Below the pieces are notes generated by a model. That model was not told the origin of the DNA. It saw only the letters and a program-made list of their open reading frames with translations, and did no database searches. From contig NZ_OY781939.1 in NCBI RefSeq assembly GCF_963677315.1, positions 1,674,001 through 1,738,000 on the forward strand: a stretch of 64,000 bases of DNA, written 5' to 3'. Shown piece by piece: positions 34,814 to 42,937 of this stretch. The DNA is from an uncultured Sphaerochaeta sp. (lineage in GTDB: Bacteria; Spirochaetota; Spirochaetia; Sphaerochaetales; Sphaerochaetaceae). The position numbers and the translations under genes are program-made. Each line of letters starts with the position of its first letter. Position 1 is the first letter of the stretch.

Positions 34814-36286
34814 TCATAACCCCTGTAACATTGGCATTAGGGTTTTCTGTAAATCACCTAAAGGTCTAGCTTTTACTAAAATTTCAACAAGCAAATGTTT
34901 AGTTTTCTCTTCGCTATAACTGGCACTACTAGATACTTTTTCTACAAGAAAAGAAAATTTCTTCTTTGCTTTTTTCCTTTCATTCAGCGAACAACAACTG
35001 AGGTATTCTTCATGATGGATGATATGCTCTAGTTCGCAATGAAAACTGTTTCGTATTCCCGACTTGATAATATCGCTACTATTTTCTAATTCCTCACAAA
35101 ACCAAACTTCCGGTGTGATCCCAAGAGATTTTATTATATCCTGGTGCTTATTATATAGTTTATGAAAAATTGGATTATCTTCTAAATTATCAAACGCATC
35201 AATATCTAAAACAGCATAGACTGCCCTTCCTTCAAATACTCGATTTTTCGTATCCACTGCAATCCTGCTAGTTTCGTAATATCCGCCGACAGGAAAAATT
35301 GCATAAGAGAAAGTTTTAAATTTTGCAATATCATTTCTCAACCTCTTGATAAGTAAATCAAGATAAATCTTTGCCATCTCATCTTCAACAAAAAAAATAC
35401 AGTCAAAACCGCTATTCTCAATACAATCTACTCCACCAATTGCCCGTGCAGGGTAGCACGGACATATGGCATTTATCACATTGCCTTCACTCATTTCCAA
35501 CAATATTAGATGTTCTTTATCAGTTTCTCGAATTAAAGTCGCTGAATGCGTGGATATGATAACTGTAAGCTTCTTTTCAATAGCTTTTTCTGACAAGAAA
35601 TTTATCAGTCGTCTTTGTATACGAGGATGTAGAGCCATTTCAGCTTCATCTACAAGCACTAATGCAGATTCTTTTATAGTGAGAACATTCTCTGCTAACC
35701 GAATAAGTGCTAACTCACCTGTACTAAAACGCTTCTCCGAATATCGCCCTCTTGTGTCTTTCAATACATATATAAATGTTGGCTTTACCCCTCTCCCATG
35801 CGGGATTTTTAGTCTTTGTAATTTATCAAATCTTTCTGTCTGAAATAGACTATTCAATGCTGTCTTTAAATCTTGGCTTGCTGCTTCGATCCTTCCTTTT
35901 GCAATTTCTTCTTGGCTAGCATCAATCCTACGCGAATCAGCTTTAATAAAAACTGAATCTGAGAATCCAAAATTCTCAAGTAACTCAGAAGCTCCTCTTT
36001 TAGGTGTAGGCATCCATTTTTTTGAACCTTTTCTGAAAGAAACATTAGTATCATTTATTTCATATTGGACTTCGGCACCTATATATTGATCTATTTCTGT
36101 ATTCTTCTTAGATGTTGAAAACCCAGTTGCATATGCTCTCGGATTGCAAATTCTATCTAAACAAGTAAGCAAAGTTGTCTTTCCTGCTCCATTTTCTCCG
36201 ACAAGAAGAAAAACACCTCCCTTTTCAGGAATGAGGAACTCCAAATACTTTATTCTCTTAATATTCTTTATAGTAACTTTTTTCAT
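34814..36286 (-). CDS. AAA ATPase with TOPRIM-like C-terminus (OLD-like)
   Basis: A 490-residue protein. Walker A is GENGAGKTTL near residue 30; the ABC-type signature region is RFSTGELALIRLAEN; Walker B with glutamate is LVLVDEAEMALHP, followed by IISTHSATLIRE (switch His). The C-terminal half has FFVEDEMAKIYLDLL and VLDIDAF, matching the E and DxD of a TOPRIM nuclease. This is the layout of OLD-family nucleases, several of which act in phage defence, alone or with a helicase (Gabija). No partner gene is next to it. It sits as a single gene inside the polysaccharide locus. Confidence 0.8.
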   Translation of the reverse strand: MKKVTIKNIKRIKYLEFLIPEKGGVFLLVGENGAGKTTLLTCLDRICNPRAYATGFSTSKKNTEIDQYIGAEVQYEINDTNVSFRKGSKKWMPTPKRGASELLENFGFSDSVFIKADSRRIDASQEEIAKGRIEAASQDLKTALNSLFQTERFDKLQRLKIPHGRGVKPTFIYVLKDTRGRYSEKRFSTGELALIRLAENVLTIKESALVLVDEAEMALHPRIQRRLINFLSEKAIEKKLTVIISTHSATLIRETDKEHLILLEMSEGNVINAICPCYPARAIGGVDCIENSGFDCIFFVEDEMAKIYLDLLIKRLRNDIAKFKTFSYAIFPVGGYYETSRIAVDTKNRVFEGRAVYAVLDIDAFDNLEDNPIFHKLYNKHQDIIKSLGITPEVWFCEELENSSDIIKSGIRNSFHCELEHIIHHEEYLSCCSLNERKKAKKKFSFLVEKVSSSASYSEEKTKHLLVEILVKARPLGDLQKTLMPMLQGL

Positions 36287-36387
36287 CTAAAATCCCAACA
36301 CAATATCTAGTATTTATCCCATCTTCAATTCTAGACACATAATTCAGTCGAGTTCTCCTGATAGTCATTTTGCTTATAACATAATTT

Positions 36388-36996
36388 CTATTTGCTCGCT
36401 TCCCCAAACTCTTCCATCGTAGCACTAGTACTACTTGAGATATCTGAATGGGAAAGAACTACCCTAATAGTCTGCAGGATTATCTTTACATCCTGAACGA
36501 ATGAAACATGATCTACATACCAGACATCATACTGGAACTTCTTCTTCCAACTAAGAGCATTCCTTCCATTTACTTGAGCTAGACCGGTAATACCTGGACG
36601 AACTTCATGTCTGCGCTTCTGAAAATTGTTATACCTATCCAGGTATTGCACCAGAAGAGGTCGTGGACCAACGATACTCATATCACCTTTCAAGATGTTT
36701 ACAAGCTCTGGCAGCTCATCAAGGCTGGAAGCTCTTAAGAATCTCCCAAATCTAGTTAATCGTTCTTCATCAGGAAGCAGATTCCCTTCTATATCCTTTC
36801 TATCAGTCATTGAACGAAATTTATAGAGTTTAAATATCTTTTCATTTACACCAGGCCGTTGTTGGACAAACAAAACAGGAGTTCCTAGAAATACTCTCAC
36901 AAGGATACCTAGAACAACAAGCAAGGGAAAAAGAATCAGTAATGCAAGTAGAGAAAGAACAAAATCGAGCAATCGTTTTAAAAAAAACTTATACAT
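36388..36996 (-). CDS. initiating sugar-phosphate transferase (WcaJ/PglC family)
   Basis: A polyprenol-phosphate hexose/HexNAc-1-phosphate transferase that loads the first sugar on the lipid carrier. About 202 residues: one N-terminal membrane segment (LLDFVLSLLALLILFPLLVVLG), then VQQRPGVNEKIFKLYKFRSM, RASSLDELPELVNILKGDMSIVGPRPL and RPGITGLAQVNGRN, all diagnostic. The ATG at 36996 follows GAGAG; a TTG four codons upstream is possible but has no ribosome site. It is PglC-sized, and the next genes upstream (ATP-grasp/HAD, PglE-like) fit that system. Confidence 0.9.
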   Translation of the reverse strand: MYKFFLKRLLDFVLSLLALLILFPLLVVLGILVRVFLGTPVLFVQQRPGVNEKIFKLYKFRSMTDRKDIEGNLLPDEERLTRFGRFLRASSLDELPELVNILKGDMSIVGPRPLLVQYLDRYNNFQKRRHEVRPGITGLAQVNGRNALSWKKKFQYDVWYVDHVSFVQDVKIILQTIRVVLSHSDISSSTSATMEEFGEASK

Positions 36997-37023
36997 ATCT
37001 CTCAACAAAATTCGTTATTGTAC

Positions 37024-38664
37024 TTATGCATAGACACCATCTTCTGGACTGAATTGTATTACCTGCATTCCAAGCCTCAATGGAGCCTGAAAATCTTTCT
37101 TTGGATTATCACCAATGTATACTAACTGTGAATAGTCAATTCCGAGGCGTTCTCGCATTATCTGGAAAGCTAATGGGTTAGGTTTTCTAAACCTTTTCAC
37201 ATCACCTTGAAAACCAGCTAACTCATCAGTAATGATTATCTCTTCGAATTCTGCTCTGATTGCTAAAGCATCAATCTTATTATTCTGCCCCTCTACCCGA
37301 CCATCTGTAATTAAACCCAGCTTATTCTGAGGATTACAATCTCTCCATTCTCTTAGAAAATCAAGAACGCCTGAATACAAATGAATAGTAGGTACATGAT
37401 ATCGATATGCTGTGAGCAGTTTCTTTTTTAATGTCTCAGAATAAAGGCCTTTTTCTTTGAGAAGATTATCAATAGGGGCAACCCCCTCCTCAAAAAATTG
37501 CCAAAGTCGTTCAAATTCACCTTTCATGCAGTCTTCAGTATCACAGAGATATAAAAAACCACACTTTACATACTCTTTTTCAGCATACAAAGTATCATCA
37601 AGGTCAAGAATCACGCCTTGAACGTTCATACGTTCAAGCTGAGGAAGAAGCTCATGAAAACTTGAAATAGTGGGTATAGAATCATTTGCATGCACAGCAA
37701 CTGAATGGTCAAATCGCGAATAAACCATCCCATTAGCTGAAGCTACATCAGTTTGAGAATTATCAGCAGAACCTGTAGCTAACAAGGTTAGTAGAGATAG
37801 TGCACTGTTTGCACCACTCTTCATTGAAAGAGGACTCCCTCCCCCAAAACGTGGATTTATCTCTATGTAATAGTCTTGGCCCGCTTCATCCCGAATCAAC
37901 TGTATTGTAAGAGGTCCCTGAGGCTTAAAAATTCTAATTATTTGCCTACATTCAGATATAATCTTCTCATCATTGCAAATCTCAGTTACAAGAACCTCAC
38001 CACTTCTCACAAGCAAACGTTTTCGGGGGATAATATGTATCGGATTCCCTGAGAAATCACAGAACACATCCACAGTATATTCCGTTCCTTTTATAAACGG
38101 TTGAATAATGTACTCAGGCACCTCTTGTGCTTTTTCTAGAAGTTGGCTACGAGTAATAACTTTATAAGCATAGATACTGGAACTACCATTCTTTGGCTTA
38201 ATAAAGCAAGGAAAGCCATTCTGGTAATCTTTAACATCATCAACAGTGTGTGGTGTAGAAACACCACATTCAGCAAAAAAGGAGTGAGTTAATCGCTTGT
38301 CTCTACAAATCTGAATTTTATCCTTATCAGAAACAAGAATATTAGATCCAAGGGCAATAAATGCATCTCGATGTTCTGCAAGAATGAGTAAATCAGTATC
38401 AATAGTTGGAATAATTAGATCAACATGGTTTTCTTGAACGATTCTCTTGAGAGTTGGAATGTATTCTTGATTGTCGATTCTACAAACAGTATAACTTTTA
38501 TCACAATAGGAAAATGTAGGCACTGTTGATGAGGCATCAGTTCCAATGATGGTAAGATCAATACTTAAATCAAAAGCAGCTGATCGAAAGGCTTCTAATA
38601 ATTCAACTCTTCTTCCAATACAAGTAAAAAGAATTGTTATTTGATTCTTTTGCAGCATTTTCAT
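37024..38664 (-). CDS. ATP-grasp ligase fused to HAD-like hydrolase
   Basis: A 546-residue two-domain protein. Residues about 1-320 are an ATP-grasp enzyme of carbamoyl-phosphate-synthase type: the N-terminal ILFTCIGRRVELLEAF, FIKPKNGSSSIYAYKV (ATP-binding lysine) and EINPRFGGGSPLS (metal-binding Glu and Asn). Residues about 345-546 are a HAD phosphatase: VILDLDDTLYAE (nucleophile Asp), GLITDGR, RKPNPLAF (Lys) and YIGDNPKKDF. The pair probably modifies a sugar or nucleotide-sugar amine in the locus. It shares one base with the aminotransferase stop (TAATG), so the two are coupled. Confidence 0.85.
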   Translation of the reverse strand: MKMLQKNQITILFTCIGRRVELLEAFRSAAFDLSIDLTIIGTDASSTVPTFSYCDKSYTVCRIDNQEYIPTLKRIVQENHVDLIIPTIDTDLLILAEHRDAFIALGSNILVSDKDKIQICRDKRLTHSFFAECGVSTPHTVDDVKDYQNGFPCFIKPKNGSSSIYAYKVITRSQLLEKAQEVPEYIIQPFIKGTEYTVDVFCDFSGNPIHIIPRKRLLVRSGEVLVTEICNDEKIISECRQIIRIFKPQGPLTIQLIRDEAGQDYYIEINPRFGGGSPLSMKSGANSALSLLTLLATGSADNSQTDVASANGMVYSRFDHSVAVHANDSIPTISSFHELLPQLERMNVQGVILDLDDTLYAEKEYVKCGFLYLCDTEDCMKGEFERLWQFFEEGVAPIDNLLKEKGLYSETLKKKLLTAYRYHVPTIHLYSGVLDFLREWRDCNPQNKLGLITDGRVEGQNNKIDALAIRAEFEEIIITDELAGFQGDVKRFRKPNPLAFQIMRERLGIDYSQLVYIGDNPKKDFQAPLRLGMQVIQFSPEDGVYA

Positions 38665-39788
38665 TATTTCAAAAAATACCCTTTCACAATATCAACCACC
38701 CTCTCCATCTCTTCCTCAGTTATCTTCACATCACTCGGCAAACACAATCCCCTCTCAAACACCTCTGCTCCTACATCAGTATCAGCATCTACAGTGACAT
38801 ACTCATGTCCTTGGAATACAGGTTGGAGATGCATGGGCTTCCAGATTGGTCTGCTCTCTATGTTCTCTTTCTCCAAGGCTTCACGAATCTGAGTAGGAGT
38901 AACCGGACAGTCTTTATCAATCAGCAAACAAGAGAGCCAATAGTTTGGTTCACTTTCTTTACTATAAGGATTCATAGAAATAGGCAGATCCTTGAAAGCC
39001 TGTTTATAGGTTTCATAAATCTGCTTCTTCCTCTGGATATGCTCATTAAGGTAGACGAGCTGGCCTCTACCAATACCAGCAACAATGTTGCTCATGCGGT
39101 AGTTGTACCCTATCTCACTATGTTGGTAGTGAGGAGCAGGATCCCTTGCCTGGGTAGCCCAGAATCTCACCTTCTTCACTGCAGCTTCATCATCAGCTAA
39201 GAACATTCCACCACCGCTGGTGGTGATAATCTTATTACCATTGAAAGAAAGCGCAGCGTACTTACCAAACGTTCCAGTCTGTTTCCCTCTGTAGGTAGCA
39301 CCCAAACTCTCTGCAGCGTCCTCAATAAGAGGAACACTATAGTGGTCACAAATCTCTTTAATCTCTTCCAACAGAGCAGGAATTCCATAGAGGTTTGCAA
39401 CAATAACAGCCTTGGGTTTCGGAAATTTCTGAAATGCCCGCTCCAATGCTCTAGGATCCATATTCCAAGTCTCTCGTTCACTGTCGATAAATACCTGAAC
39501 ACCACCCTCATAGGAAACAGGATTAACGGTAGCTGAGAAAGTAAGGTCAGAACAGAAGACGAGGTCTCCTGGTCGTACCTTACAAAGCTTTAAGGCAAGA
39601 TGGAGAGCTGCAGTACCAGAAATGAGTGCTGCTGCATGTCTGACTCCAATAAAGGAGGCCATCTCATTCTCGAACTCATCGACATTCTTCCCCAGTGGAG
39701 CTACCCAGTTGGTATCGAAGGCTTCCTGGATATACTTCATCTCCAAGTCATGCATGGTTGGAGATGAAAGATAGACTCGTTTATTCAT
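38664..39788 (-). CDS. DegT/DnrJ/EryC1 sugar aminotransferase, PglE-like
   Basis: A 374-residue PLP enzyme that adds an amino group to a 4-keto nucleotide sugar. SSPTMHDLEMKYIQEAFDTNWVAPLG is the family N-terminus (quoted in part), EDAAESLGATYRGK the cofactor contact region, and SFNGNKIITTSGGGM holds the PLP lysine. GYNYRMSNIVAGIGRGQL follows. It is the first gene of the minus-strand locus after the structured repeats. No matching 4,6-dehydratase of PglF type is seen here. Confidence 0.92.
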   Translation of the reverse strand: MNKRVYLSSPTMHDLEMKYIQEAFDTNWVAPLGKNVDEFENEMASFIGVRHAAALISGTAALHLALKLCKVRPGDLVFCSDLTFSATVNPVSYEGGVQVFIDSERETWNMDPRALERAFQKFPKPKAVIVANLYGIPALLEEIKEICDHYSVPLIEDAAESLGATYRGKQTGTFGKYAALSFNGNKIITTSGGGMFLADDEAAVKKVRFWATQARDPAPHYQHSEIGYNYRMSNIVAGIGRGQLVYLNEHIQRKKQIYETYKQAFKDLPISMNPYSKESEPNYWLSCLLIDKDCPVTPTQIREALEKENIESRPIWKPMHLQPVFQGHEYVTVDADTDVGAEVFERGLCLPSDVKITEEEMERVVDIVKGYFLK

Positions 39789-39809
39789 CTAAAAGCCCCT
39801 AGTTATCAT

Positions 39810-39890
39810 GAAGGATACAAGCCTCCCGGACAGAGTCAGTTGGTGCCAGGTTCACTACCTGGCTCCTCTTCTGGCACCGATATCCTCCTT
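39810..39890 (-). promoter_or_regulatory. hairpin-forming leader repeat 1 of the polysaccharide operon
   Basis: First of two related units between the regulator gene and the aminotransferase. It contains GCCAGG-TTCACTA-CCTGGC, an outer GGTGCC/GGCACC pair and, at the edges, AAGGATA and TATCCTCC. No U tract follows, so a plain terminator is unlikely. It may be a leader RNA element or a protein-binding site. Confidence 0.6.
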
Positions 39891-39900
39891 AATTAGTTTG

Positions 39901-39973
39901 GAAGGATACTAGCCTCCTGGTCGGTTGGAGCTAGGTTCACTACCTAGCTCCTCTTATGGCACCGTTATCCTTC
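39901..39973 (-). promoter_or_regulatory. hairpin-forming leader repeat 2, overlapping regulator stop
   Basis: The second unit has a perfect GAGCTAGG-TTCACTA-CCTAGCTC hairpin. GAAGGATA at one edge pairs with TATCCTTC at the other. The loop TTCACTA and the downstream CTCCTCTT-TGGCACCG are the same as in unit 1, while the stem bases differ in a compensating way (CCAGG/CCTGG against CTAGG/CCTAG), which supports RNA pairing. The last nine bases overlap the stop codon of the regulator gene. Confidence 0.62.
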
Positions 39974-40546
39974 CATGTCCTTTGTCTCAAGCACAGTAAC
40001 CTTACTAAGTATATGCACAGGAGTTACCCCAAGTGATTCAATGAAAGAGAAGGAATCAGCATTCCAGGTAAGTAATATTGGATTAGGTTCTTTCTTTAGG
40101 AGTGCTTTTACTTGGTCCTGCTCCATAATTATCCTCTCTTCCAATTCAGGAAAGTCAGAAGCGAGCAATTCACGTACTACGAAAACAAAATCATCATCTG
40201 GTCCAAAGAACCACACCCTGTCTTTGCTCCTGTCGGTGATCAAGGAGTGCAATACTCCCTTGATACTCCCCTTAAAGAGAGAGAGCTCCCTATACGTCCT
40301 CACGATATACCCATAAGTCCTCTCTAACTTACTGGCGATACCCTGTGGAGTCAGGAAGTACTTAACGGAATTGGGCTGGAGTCGCTCTATTTTAACCAAG
40401 CCCTTCTTAACCAAACGCTTCAACAAAATGTTGATCATCCCCAAGGACACACCAACATGCTCAGACAACTCTCGTTGAGTGGCATCTGAGTTTTGCTCAA
40501 TGTAGGATAGGATGGAAAATTCCTTGGTTGTTGGTTCGCTTTGCAT
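39965..40546 (-). CDS. winged-helix transcriptional regulator (MarR-like N-terminus)
   Basis: A 193-residue protein. Residues about 8-80 form a winged helix: LSYIEQNSDATQRELSEHVGVSLGMINILLKRLVKKGLV is read as helix-turn-helix plus wing (quoted in pieces: ATQRELSEHVGVS, INILLKRL). The C-terminal half (VWFFGPDDDFVFVVRELLAS) is unassigned and may sense a ligand. It lies directly upstream of the polysaccharide operon on the same strand, so a control role there is likely but inferred. Confidence 0.75.
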   Translation of the reverse strand: MQSEPTTKEFSILSYIEQNSDATQRELSEHVGVSLGMINILLKRLVKKGLVKIERLQPNSVKYFLTPQGIASKLERTYGYIVRTYRELSLFKGSIKGVLHSLITDRSKDRVWFFGPDDDFVFVVRELLASDFPELEERIIMEQDQVKALLKKEPNPILLTWNADSFSFIESLGVTPVHILSKVTVLETKDMEG

Positions 40547-41181
40547 ACAGTTATGTCAGAACAATTTGTTCATTTTTTGAACGTAGAATATAGGTAGCTC
40601 TGTTTCGAAGGGGAAACCCTTCGAAGAAAGGCTTTGATTATATTGCCTTGTTTTTAGCGAGGAATAGCAGGGAACAGGATGCACAGCTTCGCCACAACAT
40701 ACCACTTGAAGGTAATGCAGGAACCAGTAATACCATCCCGTTATATACCGGCTGCCGGAACATACTCGGTATACATCTTCGAGCCAGGAAGAAAAACTTC
40801 CTTCAAGAAGAAAAACCTGCTAGGGAAGTAGTACGTTACAGCTATGACACAAGAAGTCTCTAGTTGTTACCCTTAACCACTTCACACGCTTGAAACAATA
40901 CTACCACTACTTCTGGTTGCCATCAACTCAGATTTAGGATTTTCTTTACAATTTTGACGTAAATCTGTCAGATTCTTCTGCTTATAAGACAGAGAATCTT
41001 ACCATAAGCAAAACCTTGTCAGTTTTTTCTTACAGAAAACTTACAAATGTAAATTTACTTGAAACGGGAAAAACCCATCCCATTTCTACCGTTATAAAGA
41101 AAATCATTTCCCAAATTCCCTGAAGCAATACGCAAACCGCTCCCTCTTAGGAGGTACCTAATAAAATTGGAGGTTACGTAT
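40547..41181. other. intergenic region between two regulator genes
   Basis: About 635 bases without a supported gene. A perfect 9-bp hairpin with GAAA loop (TTCGAAGGG-GAAA-CCCTTCGAA) lies at 40604-40625, upstream of the divergent-facing minus-strand regulator. A 71-codon plus-strand frame at 40648-40863 has no ribosome site or recognisable content. The right part must hold the promoter of the HTH gene at 41182. Confidence 0.5.
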
Positions 41182-41526
41182 ATGCAATTCCAAGAAGCAC
41201 TCGTATGGGCAATGCAAGAAAGCAACGTAGACGAAACATTACTTGCCGCGCGAACCGGATCGAATCCCAGATGGATTACCGAAATCACTACAAATCCCGA
41301 CTGGCGACCAAAGCTGGATACGATCCTACGACTCTGTCACGCACTGAAATTCAACGTGCTGACCTTTCTGGACTACGCAGAGGTCGGTTCGCGCGGCCAA
41401 CACCCAACACCCAACACCCAACACCCAACACCCAACACCCAACACCCAACACCCAACACCCAACACCCAACACCCAACACCCAACACCCAACAGAAAACA
41501 GAAAACAGAAAGCCAGCATTAGGTAA
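41182..41526 (+). CDS. HTH protein with heptamer-repeat tail (phase-variable candidate)
   Basis: A 114-residue protein. Residues 1-70 look like a Cro/C1-type helix-turn-helix domain (LLAARTGSNPRWITEITTNPDW, in pieces LLAARTGS and RWITEITTN; then LDTILRLCHALKFNVLTFLDYA). The tail is low-complexity (HPTPNTQ units) encoded by 13 perfect copies of CACCCAA. GGAGGT precedes the ATG at 41182. In the present frame it stops at 41526. Losing one repeat, or gaining two, would put it in frame with the second HTH ORF at 41555, with no stop between. Confidence 0.75.
   Translation: MQFQEALVWAMQESNVDETLLAARTGSNPRWITEITTNPDWRPKLDTILRLCHALKFNVLTFLDYAEVGSRGQHPTPNTQHPTPNTQHPTPNTQHPTPNTQHPTENRKQKASIR
41401..41491 (+). 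repeat. heptanucleotide microsatellite, 13 x CACCCAA
   Basis: Thirteen perfect CACCCAA units lie within the coding sequence of the first HTH ORF. No reading frame contains a stop in the unit. Seven is not a multiple of three, so slipped-strand gain or loss changes the downstream frame: the arrangement of a contingency locus. Confidence 0.95.
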
Positions 41527-41554
41527 GACCTATGGCTTTTCTGTTGAACAGCAG

Positions 41555-41854
41555 ATGAAGTTAATCTTGGATGTAATGCCGTCTCATGTGGCCTGGACGC
41601 TTAAGATACTGCGTAAGGAGTGTGGGATAAGCCAAGATACACTGGAAGAGATAACACCATTCTGCAAGAGTACGATCAGCTTACGAGAGGGACGGAGAAA
41701 CCAGAACTACCCGACGACCACGACGCTGGGCATCTATTGCCAGGCGTATGGGATTCGACTCACTGAGTTTGTTGCTCGGTTGTTTCAGGAAGTACAATTG
41801 GACACGTTGCCGGTTAAGCAACGCTACGTGAAAACATCGCTCTACTATTATTGA
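41555..41854 (+). CDS. second HTH ORF, possibly the 3' half of a phase-variable gene
   Basis: A 99-codon frame from the ATG at 41555, containing a Cro/C1-type HTH (ILRKECGISQDTLEEITPF, STISLREGRRN). No ribosome site stands before this ATG. Upstream, the same frame is open through the spacer (GKTYGFSVEQQ) and through the whole heptamer repeat, as expected if it is the C-terminal half of one gene now out of frame. It ends just before a strong hairpin. Confidence 0.65.
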   Translation: MKLILDVMPSHVAWTLKILRKECGISQDTLEEITPFCKSTISLREGRRNQNYPTTTTLGIYCQAYGIRLTEFVARLFQEVQLDTLPVKQRYVKTSLYYY

Positions 41855-41860
41855 CGAAAC

Positions 41861-41913
41861 TGGGGAGATTGCTGGGATCCAAAGATAGTTTCATGAACCC
41901 AGCAATCTCCCCA
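41861..41913. terminator. 16-bp perfect hairpin between convergent genes
   Basis: TGGGGAGATTGCTGGG at 41861-41876 pairs without mismatch with CCCAGCAATCTCCCCA at 41898-41913 across a 21-base loop. The second arm is also the 3' coding end of the serine hydrolase (residues GRLLG). Placed between convergent genes, it probably works as a terminator in both directions, although no long U tract follows. Confidence 0.65.
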
Positions 41914-42937
41914 CTATCTCAAGTCTTATTGAATTAATGTTTCTCACCGTACGCGTATGCAGTCGATTGGTCAGGATGGTAATTACCATATCTCTCTTTG
42001 GATTCACATAGAGGTAGGTACCGGTAAAACCAGTGTGACCAAAACCCTGGTCAGGATAGAGTTCTCCGAACTGTATCCCGTAGCCTCTGCCCTCTCCCCA
42101 GTTTTTGATCGTGTTGCTATAGAGTCGTGCATCCAGTTTCGCATGGTCAGCACTTAGAAAAGCCTTCCCAAAGGTAAGCACATCCTGAGGGGATGAGAAT
42201 AACCCAGCGTGGCCGGAAACACCATGGAAATAGTAGTGGGCGTTACCATCATTACAGGAGCCTTTGATAGGAGTGGTTTCATCTCTCCATCCGTCGAAGG
42301 TGAGTCCACGGTCATGGACCATCTGCTTCTCTATCCGGTTCCCATACTCGGTAGCCACACAGAGCGAAGGGCTCGGGCGGTAGGTAGTATCTTTTAATCC
42401 GCGTGGGTTCAAGACCAATGTCTGTATTGCCTGATCCAAGCACACGTTTGTTGTCTCACTGACGATCAGGCCAAGAAGCATGAAGTTGATGTCGGAGTAG
42501 ATCATTGTATCGGTACGTGGGTGCTCTTTGAGTAAGTCTTGAAGAATGGTCTGAAAATCTTCCCCTCTTCGTGTATAGAACGGGTACCAGGCGGGAAGTC
42601 CTGAGTGATGGGTTAACAACTCAGCAACAGTCAAATGCCCTAGTTGCTGTTTGAGTTGCAGATTCTCAATAGGGAGAAGGTCGATAATCTTGGTATGTTC
42701 CTGGAACCGTTGTTCATGCATGAGTTTCAGAACTGCCATGGTGGTATAGAGCTTGGTCAAGGATGCAAGGTCGAAGAGATGGGAGGGAGCAAGAGGTGGG
42801 CCACCCCACGCTGTGGTGCCCCACGTCTTTATCTTTGCTTCCCCTGCTTGATAGACCCCTACGGCAACTGCAGAGAAGTACTGCTCTTGTATGTATTCAG
42901 CTAGGATGGGGCTGAGATTATCGAGTGTCGTGTTCAT
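41891..42937 (-). CDS. serine hydrolase, class C beta-lactamase-like
   Basis: A 348-residue protein of the AmpC/DD-peptidase fold. SLTK (in LFDLASLTKLYTT, near residue 60) is the S-x-x-K nucleophile motif, YSDINF (near 145) the Y-x-N-like motif, and GHTGF (about 300) the H/K-T-G motif. No signal peptide is visible, so it may be cytoplasmic. As last gene of the opp operon it could trim peptides or muropeptides. It shares one base with the GNAT gene (TAATG). Confidence 0.85.
   Translation of the reverse strand: MNTTLDNLSPILAEYIQEQYFSAVAVGVYQAGEAKIKTWGTTAWGGPPLAPSHLFDLASLTKLYTTMAVLKLMHEQRFQEHTKIIDLLPIENLQLKQQLGHLTVAELLTHHSGLPAWYPFYTRRGEDFQTILQDLLKEHPRTDTMIYSDINFMLLGLIVSETTNVCLDQAIQTLVLNPRGLKDTTYRPSPSLCVATEYGNRIEKQMVHDRGLTFDGWRDETTPIKGSCNDGNAHYYFHGVSGHAGLFSSPQDVLTFGKAFLSADHAKLDARLYSNTIKNWGEGRGYGIQFGELYPDQGFGHTGFTGTYLYVNPKRDMVITILTNRLHTRTVRNINSIRLEIVGRLLGS

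Noticed and set aside
40648..40863. 71-codon plus-strand ORF upstream of the regulator
   Set aside because: No ribosome site and no recognisable content.
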